A DNA stretch of 64,000 bases, taken from Symbiodinium natans (lineage: Eukaryota; Sar; Dinophyceae; Suessiales; Symbiodiniaceae). The notes below the pieces were generated by a model that searched no databases, was not told the origin of the DNA, and saw nothing but the letters and a program-made list of their open reading frames with translations. The stretch is taken from the NCBI GenBank assembly GCA_905221605.1, contig CAJNDS010002090.1, positions 473,545 to 537,544 on the forward strand, in the 5' to 3' direction. Positions 8,593 through 21,060 of this stretch are shown one piece after another. The position numbers were made by a program, and so were the translations under genes. Numbering within the stretch: position 1 is the stretch's first letter; each line of letters begins with the position of its first letter.

Positions 8593-11500
8593 GTTCATGC
8601 CCCGGTTCGCTTGGATAGGGGTTTTGGGTAAGATTTTTGGGTAGGGGCTTTGGGGGTTTTGGGGTTGAGGTCTTTTGGTAAGGTTTTTGGAGGTTGAGGG
8701 TTAAGAGGTGTGGGGGTAAGATGGTATGATGGTTGGACGGGAGTCCGTGAACTGGGGCGTGAAAATGTCTAGCTTTTAGGGGTGGCATGCTCGCTCTCAT
8801 CTGCTTCTTTTCAGCTGCAAGGTGTCTTTTGACCCACCGCGCATCTGTTACACTCTCACACACAGCAGCGACTAATCACGAACATCTTAGCCTGGGAGGT
8901 GCACCTGACTCGCCACTCGGGATTGCAGTCGAGATAGGACTGCTTCCGATCAGTGTCAATTTCCATTGTAAAGCGGGGCGGATGTCAGGGGCTGCCTGGA
9001 CTTGCTTCTGGAACCCCAGAGCAGAATCCCACACGAAGCCCAACCTCAACCTTACCTATTTCTGTCGTCCTTGAAGCCCTCAATCTGCCGGTTCAAACGC
9101 CAGCGCAGAGCGAAAGGCGACGCCGAGACAGCAGCAAGCCTTGAGGACTCAGCGGAGTTCAGGGTTTTAGGCCGGTTTGGCGATTTGGAGTCTTAAGCTG
9201 TCAGGTCCTTCGTTGTGACTGCCATGCAACCCCGCACAAGCAATGTGGTCGCGCAGTGCGATCGATGAAAAAGCCGTCAAACAACAGTTGGAACATGGTC
9301 CAAGTTAGATGTCCCGGCGATTCCTTTCTGCATGTCTTGCACGTAGCTTGCTTCACTGACGGAGTTTCTGCTCATTTTCCGGAACCGAAACCTCTAAACC
9401 ATCTCTAAACCCCATGACCCTTGCTTGCCTCCATGTCTCCTGGCCTCTGTACGGAAGGAACCACAAACCTGCGAGGGTTTTCATAGAAAAATAGGCTTTT
9501 TCATGCGTTCCTGGGTTTTTGGTGTGTATTGGGCTCTCTAGTGTTACTCTTAAAGATTGAAATCGGGTCCCAGGAGCCAGCCTTACTAGTGGAAGCCCGG
9601 ACGCAGAAATCGAGGGACTTTCTTGGCTCTTTGACCCGTAGCGGCCGGAGCATCCCGCAGTGGCCAGCTTTTAACCGAAAGGCCGAACTCTCCACCATCG
9701 AGCCATGAGCCAGCCTCCAGCCCTGAAGATCCCAAACACAGTTGGGTATTGATTGGCCTGCTCTGTGGCTCTGCGTCGAGCAGTTGCGCAAAGGTCCGGG
9801 TAAACTTCCTTCGGTTTGCTGGGAACCCTACACCAAAGGCAACGCCAACTTTCAAGAAGCGTCTGGTCATGTCTGGTCATGGCCTTAACCAACTCTCTTT
9901 GCATAGTCTGTGAGCCCCGCGGCCAAAAAGAGGCCAAGCTGCAGAATCGGGCATTTTGTCAGCACGTGCTCCTCCCATAAGGCGTCTCCTGCGCTACACA
10001 AGTGCTTGCTCCTACGGCAAGTGCTGTCAACGATTCTGATATTTTTGCATGTAGGTTCGCAATGTTAAGCAGCAGCATGTCAGCATGGTTTCATCTCAGA
10101 ATGCTGGCATGCACAACGACGAGGCCCGCATGCAAGGCCCGTGCACTGTAGTGCCATTCAAGGCCACCCGCCACACAAGAACGTTCGGGATCAAGGTTAT
10201 ATTTGTGGCGCTTCCAGGGCTTTGCATTCACGAGTTCGAAACCTGAAGCCTCAGACTCTGATGAAAGCTCCGAGCCTTTACCCTCGAGGAGTATTGTGGA
10301 AGAGATCAAAGTTTGATCAAAGTATGCCAAGCTTCGTGAATTTTGTTGCTGCATCCTTACATCCTACAGCGTCCTATGTGTCCTGCAGCATCTTACAGCA
10401 CAGAAATTCCGCATGAGCTCATTTAACTCCACGTTTCCTGCCTCAAGCCGCCTGTCTCGTGTGCCACTTGCGCCCCCCCCCAGAGGACCCTCCCAGAAGA
10501 TCACAGGAAGGTCCTTTGCCGAGCCACTTTCGTAAGGCTGCCTCAGGGTCCCAGCAGACCTCTGGCCTGGTCTTGTCAGTTCTGGCTTTGGGCTACGGCT
10601 GAAGGATGGGTTTAGGAAAAGTGCTGGCTTCACATGATTTGAGGGCACTTGGCACTCAGGATTTGCGTCATGTCAGAAGTTTGATGGGATTCCTTCAACA
10701 TTGGATTCTTGAAGCCTTCCAGGGCTCCGGCTCGTCCATGTGCCAAAGGGCAAAATCGTCAGCTCGTAACCTGCAGGTCTGGAGTCAAGCAAGGGAAGTC
10801 CCGAAGCTGAACCATTAAGCCTTCTGCAAATCGAGCGAAAGCAAAACAGCTTACAAACCGTTGCCAAAGGAACGACTCGAGTGCCTGCACCTTTTGGTCA
10901 GGGCACAATGTTGTCCGCTGTGGGAGAATGCCGAGACCAGCAGCAACAAGGCTTCTTTGATGGGCTATTTTGCTTTGTTTACTATTCAACCTGCTGATTG
11001 CACTACATTTCTCAAAACGCCAAAGGCAGCAAGCATTGCCGCGGCTTGTCTCCAAAGATAATTAAACGGGGCACGAATCTAGTTGAACTATTCGGCAAGA
11101 AGGGGAAGTCTAGTGGGGAAGTTTTTCTCGATAAAGCATTGGAGAAAAACTCACGCGATGTGGCAGAGCCAATACTAAGCCTGCTGCAACTAGGACTAAG
11201 CAATGCGCAGCAGCTTTCAAGACTTTTGCAAAGGAACCACTCAAGTGGCACTATAGGCCAGGGCACAAGTGCATCTCTTCCCGCCAGATTCTCCGCATGG
11301 TCGGCTCCTGCGCAGCAGTGGCCCATGCTGCAAAAAACGACAGTCACACCTACCATGGGTACCACCCATGGAATGAGATGTCACATTCGTCTTGAACGTA
11401 TGGCACAGGCCTTATTGTTGAAAGGTTTCGACTTCGGGTTGTTGCGTAGCACCTTCCCCGACTGCATACTTCTCCATTGGTTGCATCCCGCCACAAGCGA

Positions 11501-12183
11501 GAAGCAATTAACCAATTAAATTAAGCCCAACAAGCTGATCAGGCCAAATCACTTCGTCTATCATCTTCTTGAAGCAGGAGTGCATGACCTCGGCCCACGC
11601 AACAGTGCGAACAAAAGTTCGAGAGGTGGAGCAGTAGCAGTAGGTAGCGAGCCCCGCGCCACTTCCACAACTCCTGTGTCTCCCGGCGAGTGTTCCAGCA
11701 GCAAATAGCAGCAAGTACTACTGAGTACCCCTGGAGTGCCCACCCCCAAACAAATTCCCGCAGAAAGTCCCGCTGAGTATATTGCAAACCGAGTATGCCT
11801 CTTTCATCAGCTCCAGAGTTTTAGAGAATCCCTGCAGTGCCCAATCCCGCAGAGTACTACTGCAGACAACGGCGACAGACTCCCGTGTGAAGTATCCGTG
11901 ATTGCTTGCCCGAAAAGGGCAGGATGGCACCCTCATTGGTGAGCTCTGGGGCGGGGATGATCGAGGAAAATAGTTGTGTTTGTTGCCATTTGAAGATTTG
12001 TTTTGGGTTTGGCGTGCATCATTCCACGACCCACAAGCTGGCCGCATTGCACGGTCGAATCGACACCTAGGTCCCGGACGCATTCCAGGTCACGAACGCA
12101 GTTTGTACTGTTCAAGCGCGTGCTCTCGCCTGCGCATTCTGAAATCAAAATCGCGCTCTCGTCTGCATCCCGTGCACGTTGTG
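8593..12183. other. No recognisable gene
   Basis: Frames of 60-170 codons overlap on both strands without family signatures, the longest being 10998-11519 on plus. GT-rich TTTTGGG words at 8620-8710 resemble degraded telomere-like DNA. A CCTGGAGTGCCCA word at 11733 recurs near 15736. Confidence 0.45.
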
Positions 12184-12615
12184 CTTCCAACGTAAAACGT
12201 AACCAGCAGAAAGGCAGAATGCCAAAGGCGTAGAACAAAGCACAAAGCAAAAACGACAATACAAAGGCATTCAATCAGAACGCAAGCGACGCAGAATAGA
12301 GCAAAAGCAGAAAGCAAAAGTACATAGAACGAAGAAAAAAGCAACAAAAAAACAAACAAACAAACAAACAAGAACACGCCATATCTACAACAGTAAGCAA
12401 CAGCAAAAGCACGAAATAAAAGCAAACCAGCAAAACTCAACAACAAGAATCATTTAAAAAAAACAAAGAAAGAAGGCATAAGGCACAGAACAAAGCAAAC
12501 AGCAAAAAACAAGAAACCAAAAAACAAACAAGACAGAATCAGAAAGCAAGAAAGCTGAACACAATGAGAACAGGCGAAAGGAACCAAAACAAAATCACAA
12601 GCTCCCCAAACAAAA
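12184..12615. repeat. A-rich, T-poor low-complexity tract
   Basis: The plus strand is dominated by AGCAAAA, CAGAAAG and CAAA words, with a clean (CAAA)n run at about 12352-12370. Thymine is scarce for over 400 bases. Minus-strand hydrophobic Phe/Leu/Cys-rich frames across it result from the complement of A-rich sequence and are not membrane proteins. Confidence 0.8.
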
Positions 12616-15410
12616 AAACAAACTGCTAAAACCACTGGGGTGCCTCTTGCGAAACATTACGGACAGGCCGGAAAGCATGACAAAGGTGGGCCTTGTCTCG
12701 TTGGCTTCTGAAACCACAAACCGCCTGAGCCTGAGCTGCCAAGGAGCCAGGTAGGAGCGCATGTCATGTCCGTAGCGCTGCATGTGCGACAGGTCGATAT
12801 GCCGGAACCTTATCCACGTCTCGGACTCAGAGTGCCGAGCCTAGCCCTACCGAAGCCTCGTGCATCCACCCGACTTCTGCAAAATCAGACCAGTGGATCC
12901 GGAACTGACCCAAACCCTCGATACCGACCAGAAACAAGATCAGCTGACAGCGTTTCCATGGCAGCAAAACTTCAGCAAAGAAACATAGGGTGGTCTGGGA
13001 GATGCAAAATGTCCAGACTGCCTTGACTAGCCTAGGTGTGGGCAGTGTGGGAAGTGGGCCTCGCATCTCTGCCTTAACGTGATTCGACGCTGAGGTGCGT
13101 AAGTGTTCTTAAAGCTTTACCACTTGAGCACTTGAGCACGTGCTGTCAAAGACCTTTGATGAAGGTTGCCATGCTAAATCGCTTGGAGTACTCGGCAAGT
13201 TCCCACCACACCAAATCTGAGGATTCACGCGCTGGCAGTGCAACACAGTGTGCATCGAGTAAGTTTGCAATTCCTGTTAAACCCTGCCTCACCAATCGCA
13301 GATTTGAAAAAGGATGTGCCTTATGTCAAAAGCCCGCTAAGCTGCAGTCAGTTGTGAGGCCATGTTGCCTGAAACATCCCTGCCCAAAATCACGGTAACA
13401 AATTGCCAGCCACTGCAAACCAATCAAGTACGCCGTAGCACCAAGCACCCTATCAGGGCTACGACCCCCATCCGAGCTGCGCAGATGCTGTCGAAGTACG
13501 AGTTGAAAAGCTCCTTCCATCCTGGGATCAATCGGCTTCTTCCACCCGCATAGATGGACGAATCACTCGGCAAGGAACGGCAGGACTCTGGACAGAAGAA
13601 ATCAAGCAACCGAAAAGCTTGGCTTCAGTCCACCAAAGCACGAAACCCCACAGGGAAATCCGAACAGGCGGATGAGCTTCGTAAAATCATGGGGTGTGAT
13701 CGGCGTGCTGCCAGCACCTGAGCGAAATCCAACCAAAAAAGCTGTGGCACCTTGATGCCATGTGCATGTTGCTCTTGAAAGCCCTGGCCAATGGTAGCTA
13801 GTAGATACTGGTAGCTACTCCACTCGCTAAGCTGCATTAAGCTCCCAAGCTCCGCAAAATGCCGCACCAGCCCAAGTCCCCCACCCAGTTCTCCACGTAC
13901 TCCGCACCTGGCTTCGCGTGCTCGAAGCACAGCCATTGCTTCATGAATTATGAAATTACGAGACAAGCATTCGAGGCAAGCGCATTCTCAATGATCCACG
14001 AAGATCCTTCCCACGTCACCCAAATCGAAGGCACAAGCCTCAGATAGATCCCCGAGGAACGGCCTGAATCCGTCCCAGACTTTAGAACTGCCCCACCTGG
14101 TGGAAGAGATCGTTTGTGCAACCGTCTAACCCTGCAAAGGCAATGCTGAACTGTCAGAAGGCCTATATACCCTCAATGCTCTCAAGTCATTCTCTTTGGG
14201 CCCCCGACTCTTGCCCACGTCCGTGCCCCAGGAAGCAAAGTAGAACCTGGGCTTGGTTCGATTTGAGAATTCTTGCACGTCAGGGAGCGCCTTGCAGCTT
14301 CGGATTGTGATAGCCTGGTGGCCTCACCTGAGCCTCGAGTGGGGGGATAAGAAATATAAGAATAAAAAGGGAAGCATGCTCCGGTTCAACTACGAAGTGC
14401 TCAATCTCTGCCCGCAAACCCAGCCGCCATCAACATGCAAGCGCTTGCGGACAGGACGCGCTGCAATTCCGGGCTTGCCGGATGCGTCGCGAATGCTGTT
14501 GCAGAGCCACATGTCAAAAGGCCGAAGGCAAATCCTCAAGTCAAATGCAGACTGCCAGAATAGCCGAATCACTTTTGGCATGGTGTACAGGTATGAGCGT
14601 ACCATCTCCGCTTCACCAACTATTCTTGCCATGCATTCCATGGGCATCTTGAGGGGCAAGCCGAAAAAAGTAAACCCTCCCCCAAACCCAAAACTCCTAA
14701 TTAGACCACTTTGCCCCAACCCCCAAACCCCCTGAACCCCTAAATCCCTAAACCCCTGGGCCAGAGTACTCGGAAATTCACAATCCTAAAACAACAGCCA
14801 AAACCCTAAGCTTCTTGGGAGAATCACTGGTGAAGTTTGGGTTTGGGGGCTTCCCTCACCGAATAGTGCAATTTGCTCGGCAAATCATGCTTTCGTCTGG
14901 GGAATCTGTGCTTTTTTCTAGACAATAGTAGTTTCACCGGGCAAAAATACCAAGCATGTAGATTTAAATACGAACGAACACATTGACGACACACATGATA
15001 TGAAAAAGTGATCATTAAGTTCTACTGAAATAGAAAACAGTCCTCTAATACGATGTAGATACTAGTTAGATTCCTAGAAAGCACAAATCTATTGGAAACG
15101 CATCGTTCGTCAAGTAAAGGCCATGGTACTCGGAAAATCTACAACTCCCAAAATACAACAGACTTTAGCTCCGATGTGTGTTGCGAACTACAGAGAGAAA
15201 CGCCATGGAGGCTCGAGTGCTACTATTCCTCGAATGCTTTCGAACCTTTGGGAACCTGCAAAAAGTTTATTGCTCTCTTCTATGAATCTGCTGTTTTCTC
15301 CACTTAGTAGCCTTTTTACTCGTGAGGCGTAGTGCATTGTAGAAGGACTACGAGGACGTAGGCTGGACCTGATCCCTGCGTATGGCCGGACGGATGTCTG
15401 AACTCACTAT
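12616..15410. other. No confident gene; possible exon remnants on minus strand
   Basis: Minus frames at 13625-13966 and 14390-14719 have a protein-like amino-acid mix, but no motif I can name and no clear splice-site chain. CCTAAACCCC words occur at 14680-14755. I would not call a gene without transcript data. Confidence 0.3.
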
Positions 15411-15470
15411 ACTTTCACCCACCTCCCCCCCCACCCACCCGCCCTCCACCCACCTTCCCCCCACAAAAGA
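15411..15470. repeat. C-rich pyrimidine tract
   Basis: A run of CCCCCCCCACCCACCC-type sequence spans about 50 bases, followed by an A-rich AAAGAAGAAAAG stretch. Confidence 0.7.
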
Positions 15471-17700
15471 AGAAAAGAAGCAGAATTGCGAACCGATCAG
15501 TATTGAGCCCCCCCTTCATCCTATGATAGGTTTAATAGAACCCATAGATTTGCGGACCTCTAAAACTTAGTTAAGCCTAACTCCGCTAGCAGTCGTGACT
15601 TATGATCAGTTTCTCATCTGAATGTTGTAAACAAATCAGCTGCGACAAGAAGTCCCAAAGCGTGCGCGTGCGTGCAACAATGATGGCCAACTACTAGGTC
15701 CACGGTTGTGGTTCCCCTGGAGTACTCAACTCCTGGAGTGCCCAGCCCCAGAGTATCTCTACCCCGAGAGGGTGGGGAGGGTGGGGATGTTCGAAGTGAC
15801 ATGACTATTTTGCGAGGGCTCTCCCACCGCGCGCCGCACTCGCCCCCACGCACCCGCTCGCACGCCCCGAAATCTACACTCATCTGATCCAGGGCACGTG
15901 GCAGGATCGACCCAAACACCGCCATACCTGACGCAGAGCCGTGAGTAGCTGCATGTACACTGGGTCACAGGAGCGGCTCAAGCAAGCAATGGCTGCCTTC
16001 CCAACAGGGCAAGACGAACAGCGTCTGACTGGAAAGTCACGTACATGTCCTGGTCGCAGGGACGAAGAGCCTACTCATGAAGATCATAGACTTTATCGCT
16101 GTAGGGTTCATCATTGCAAAAAGCCTTGACTTGCAAGAAATGGCAGTGCATTGATGGACGGCAGCTTGATGGAAAGTGACCCTGCTCCGAGTTGGACCTT
16201 ACAGATGGTCGTCGCTGCCCTCCTTGAGGTCATGCCGTCTTTGAAGGCCGATATGTTCAAACAGTTTTCACCTTCTGATCGAGTCCCATTTGGAGCGGTG
16301 CCACGCGATACTAAGACGACAATGGCGCGCAACCTGGCAAGGTGATGAACACTGCCCAGCAACACATGCAAGTGGACGAGGCCACTTTGTTGGGCACTTG
16401 GCGACATGTTGATTGGCAAGATATGCCAGATCGTGCAATCTCAACATCGATGCCGGGTACATACTCACTGCATACTCAGATAGCGAGGAGATGGGTCCTT
16501 GCGGATGTTCCCTCAGGTTTACGTCTTCCAGAAAGTTTTGCTGCCATCATATTGCCGTCCAACATTCGTCAGCGTCTGGTGTTACAAGCTGGGCGTGTTC
16601 GCTGCGAGGCTAAAAGGTCGTACACAGGATTACGATGGCCGGCAGTCTCTACTTCTGGCACAGAAGCCCAATCAATCTGGCTTGTCCTGGACGTGACTGT
16701 CGTTTCGCACTGGGCAACAACTCGAGATCTGATGCCATATTACAATATAGCCAAGAGGTGGGCGCAGGATACGCGCATACCAGCGGCTTTCCTTCACCTG
16801 AAACACAAGCACCTGCCACCGTTCCCAACCAGCCTCCCACTCCTTGGGCAAATCGTGAGGGTGGAGGTACACCCACACCGATTTGGAGTCCAAGATCTGC
16901 CGGCAGGGCTTGGGAGACTTTAAGCACAACCTGGGTATCGTTACTCTACTGCTACCGCTGCGACTCCTACGACGACCGACGACGACGACGACGACGACGG
17001 CAACAACGCTGCCCTTAGCTGAATCATTTCGGTGAGCGCTCTTTGAACACTACTGCGCAAATGTCCGCCGCAGAATGCGAGTAGCAGCAGTAAGAAAACG
17101 CATAGTCCTCCCAATCCTCATCGTGCTATGACCGTGCTAGTAACGATGCCACTGCCGACATCGACGATGAAGGGGAGCCAGCTGCGTCTGAAAGAACTGC
17201 AGGTAAAACGACTCCGCGCCCGAAACTTTTACGACGCCCAGGAACTTGACTTTCAACCGCTCGAGTCCTGACAGTAGGGTGGATCAGCCAGCTTACTATG
17301 ATTTCTATTCTGCTTACTTAATGGCACGCTAACGCAGCAACGGACACGTGCCTAACCGCAGAATACAGATCATACTGGGCACCTAAGGTCAGACAGAACC
17401 CACTGCCTACCACAGCCAACACCAGCTTTCCAGCTACACACACATCGGATGAGCTTCGGACCTTGATGTCCCAAGCCGGGTTCATTGACCTGCCCAGGCA
17501 TCTGTGGAAACTGCTGGAGACTGTGCTTGCAACCATCTTCACACACAGCGAGTGTAATTAGCCTTCGGGATGCACCATGTCGCGATTGTGGCTAAAGCAA
17601 AAAGAGGTGACTTATAATGGGCGCGGGTCAAAGTAAATGTCCCAAAAGAATCCTGCGCTAGTGTAGTCCAATTACAAAATCATTATTCATTCATATGCGC
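15471..17700. other. No confident gene; GAC microsatellite at 16976-17002
   Basis: A plus frame of 193 codons (16342-16923) and other overlapping frames are open over the same bases, so no single frame is favoured. A GAC triplet run lies at 16976-17002. No recognised protein is present. Confidence 0.35.
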
Positions 17701-17704
17701 TATG

Positions 17705-17722
17705 CCCCCCCCCCCCCCCCCC
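17705..17722. repeat. Poly-C tract (18 C)
   Basis: This is an uninterrupted run of 18 cytosines. It is a G-quadruplex or i-motif candidate, and prone to length error in sequencing. Confidence 0.9.
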
Positions 17723-18131
17723 GGCATGATCCATCTGCATTGCTATCATGACGGCATGCGTTTCTGTTTCCTCCACTGCTTTGTGGCAAGCATTTTGAAA
17801 GTGTGGCTTCCCAGCTTGTTCCAGATTTGTTGGATCATCCCCACAGCCATGGCGGGAAACCCGATAAGGCACTGAATTTCTATTCAGCACATGCCCAGCA
17901 TCTCAAACCCACAGACCCAACAGTGTACAGCTATGCACCAAATCGCAGCAAAGTCAAACGCCATCCATCATGGGCATCTTGCCAGGTCAGGTGGAAAAGC
18001 ATCCCTTCCCTGTGTAAGGCGGCACCATCTTGTCACTGGATATGGTTGCAGCGCGCCTGCTACAGACTAATGAAGAGCACTGGACGTTCCAGAGCACCAA
18101 TGCAAAAGGCGGTTGGGGGTGTGGGGCAGAG

Positions 18132-18224
18132 CAAGGGGAGGAGGAGGGGGGAGGAGGAGGGGGGGGGAGGGGAGGAGGGGGGGGGGGAGGGGAGGGGAGG
18201 GGGAGGGGAGGGGGAGGGGGGGAT
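18132..18224. repeat. Polypurine GGGGA tract
   Basis: Over 90 bases are purine only on plus, built of GGAGG, GGGGA and GAGGAGG units, with quasi-mirror symmetry. Such tracts can form triplex (H-DNA) or quadruplex structures. Gly/Glu-rich plus frames and Pro-rich minus frames across it are artefacts. Confidence 0.9.
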
Positions 18225-18335
18225 TGAGCGATTAGACAGGGAGACAACGTGTATGTCTTCTGTTCAAGACATCTGCTGACATATTTACGTCTTGAGCACC
18301 TTGAGCTCCAAGTCGCTCACCCGAAAAATGAAGAG

Positions 18336-18443
18336 TCTCAAAAAGCTCTGGGGCTACACCTTCGACCTCGGAGCGTCTGAACATCTAGTGTTTCAAGACG
18401 AGAAGACGGAAATCGAAGATGTAGCCCCGGAGCTTTTCTGAGG
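18336..18443. repeat. Imperfect hairpin with ~30-bp arms
   Basis: The arm at 18336-18365, with AGCTCTGGGGCTACA at its centre, is reverse-complementary to 18413-18443, with TGTAGCCCCGGAGCT. There are a few mismatches and a 47-base loop. Flanking words such as TCAAGACG and CTTGAAC repeat in both orientations to about 18545, so the folded unit may be longer. Confidence 0.8.
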
Positions 18444-18449
18444 CGATGC

Positions 18450-20975
18450 AATCTTCAATCCATGCTCAAAACGTTCAAACACAAAATCGAAGACGGGGTC
18501 CAAGAGTTTTCTGAGACTCTTCAATCTTCAGCGTCTTGAACCTGGAAATGCTCGGAAAAGTTTTTCCTCAACTTTCTTAACGCTCGAAACTCACCCAAGC
18601 CCACCCGACTCTGCAAACCCAGCAAGTCAATGAATATGTTGTCGGGCCATGGTTTTACATACATTTGTCATTTGTCACCGTCTTACAACTTCCCATCGGG
18701 TATACTCCAGTATCATAGTTCTTTTCTGAGAACTAGCGGCAACACAATGATGTGTGGAAGGTTTTGGTATAGCATTCGCAAACCTTTCCCGTGCAACATA
18801 GCCTGGAAACATTCCAACGAAGGGGAGTTCACAGATTTATCCGATGTTGACACATGTCAAAACTCTGCACTTCTTATGACCGCCTCCATGTCTCGATGCA
18901 GAGCTGGCGGAACTCACTCAAGTTCTTGGCCCCCTTGTCCCAGAAAGACCAAACCACCCTGAGAAAGCATTGCGCTTAGAGTTGAGCTTCTGGACGCTTC
19001 CGCCAGATTTGCGGTTTAGTCAGATTGAGGTCCTGGATTCCAGGCGTGCAGCACAATGACAATGCCTCGGGCTTCATCCCCAGCCTTGGTACCTCCGTAC
19101 GGCCCAGGACCTCGCCGCAGCGCAGGTGCAGCCACGGGGACCCTGAGGCAGTTTGGGGACTGTTCGGCCCTGACTTGATAGTCCTGGTGTTGCGTGTTGC
19201 TGGGACTGAGGACTGCGAGGAGCTGCGAGGACTGTGGACGCTGCGGAGTTTCGACAACTTGAGGAGTTTGGGCTGTACTTGAGGTTGTTCGCCTTTTGCT
19301 TGGAAAATTTGCTTCGGAGGCAAGAAATACGATCAACACACAGGCCGACACCATCCCACTGAAAAACCGTGGTTGCCCGGACCGGCAATGTCATCGTCCC
19401 AGCTAGACTGACCACAATACACACAAACTCTTCTACATCATTCCGCCTTGCTCCATGTGAGTCTCATGGCGCTCGGCGCCACGTGTTCACCCAAAGCCGT
19501 CGCGCCGGACATGCCAGGCTGCCAGAAAGGATGAGGGACTTTGGGACTTTGGGGGTTAATATGCTTCACGTAAGTCCTACAGAGCTTGTAGAGACTGTTT
19601 TTATTCGGGTGGCTTGAGTCCGCCCTATGTCCATCACTCACAACTTCAACTGCAAGTGGGCTGGAGGCTTGCAGGCACCGATGGCGCTGGTTGCATATGC
19701 GTGTCTTTGCCGAGGAACTCTTAAGGAGCTGGCGCTGAAGTCTGGTTGGCAGCAGCGAGTGTGTAAAGCACGCCAAATCTAGCCATCTAAGCAGCCTGAA
19801 AGCCTCAAGTAGGAATTTGGGGGTTGGCTTCGGGATGCAAGCTGTTGAGGCTGGCTGTGTGTCCCTCGGATGCCCAAGCACGGGGCATTGCACAAGCCAG
19901 AGCGTAGAGCTTCTCAGTAATCACGGACACGAAGCCATCCGCCTCCAGTACCTTCGTAGCACAAATCTGGTGCACCCGCAGCTGAAAGCCATTGCTAGAC
20001 CCCCCTCCCTTGTGGCCTAACCTGAAACTGCAGTCTCGATCTGTCATGATCTGCCTCTGTCTCTGGCTAAGCCTCGCACCAGGGACCACTTGTCTCTGTT
20101 CTTGTGCAGCTCGGTCACCCAATATCTGAGATGCTGAAATCTGTGCTGGACTGAGGTGTCGAGGTGCTGAGTGTGTCAGCTTTGGACACTGTTAGTGTTG
20201 CGAGGCTCACAGTTCATAGTTCGTAGCTCACATCTGCAGCATGACTGGCTCAGGCCTTTCCAAAGGATGCGAGAACTCGTAGGCTCTCCGCTCTAAAATT
20301 AACTGTAAACAGTAAACATGTCTCTGCATTTTTCTGCAAAGGTCCCTATTCAACTTTTTGTGAGGTGCCCTGGAAGTGGCGAGCTAAGAGGCCGGCTGGC
20401 GGAAAAACTCCTGGGCCCTCCCTCGCACCTGACGTCGGAAGAACGCTCACTGTTTTCAGGCTTTTGAGAGCTCTTTTCAAGTCTCTAGTGTCTTTGTCTA
20501 CTCAGACAGCTGGCCACCGTGGAGAAGGTTGTTAGAAGTGAGACGCATTTCTTGAGCACCAAGGGTCCAGCTTGGGAATCCGAAAGCCTACGGCGTAGAA
20601 GGGTTTACAGTTCTGAGCCTCAACATGTCTCAACATTCCCTTAGCCAGGGTTCTCTACAGCGAGCGCTGAGAAGCGTACATCAACATGACATCCTTCCAT
20701 ACAGTGCGAAACTCTCGTTAATTCAGAGCTGACACTACAGGAAAGTTAGGCAAGTTTGTCACCTTCTGCACTCCAATCTCGGCAACCCAAAGCAAAGCCT
20801 GCTCCATCACCCACGGAAAATGTTCGCGCTCTTCCTTGGTGACGGCGATGTAGTCACTGTTGCCTCCAACCGGGCGGGACACATACAGCACTGACAATGG
20901 AGACCCTCGCTACTTTAGCTTTCAACCTTGAGACTACCCAAAACAACGCTGGAACAGGAATGTAGAGCCGTGGCA
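18450..20975. other. No recognisable gene
   Basis: Frames up to 151 codons (19438-19893, minus) show no recognisable domains, and other strands overlap them equally. I see nothing that supports a gene. Confidence 0.45.
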
Positions 20976-20980
20976 GGGTA

Positions 20981-21060
20981 GAGAGGGGGGGCAGGGGGGG
21001 TTGGGGGGGGGTTGGGGGGGTTGGGGGGGTCGGGGTGGGGGGGGCGTGGGAGGAGGGCGG
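20981..21060. repeat. TTGGGGGG-type G-rich tract
   Basis: Runs of 6-9 G separated by TT or single bases give a G-quadruplex-prone tract. The TT spacer repeats three times in a row at 21001-21030. Confidence 0.85.

Noticed and set aside
12090-12635. Minus-strand hydrophobic frames resembling membrane proteins
   Set aside because: Phe/Leu/Cys-rich sequence is simply the complement of an A-rich low-complexity tract.
16342-16923. 193-codon plus frame
   Set aside because: Two other frames are open over the same bases and none shows a recognisable domain, so no gene is called.
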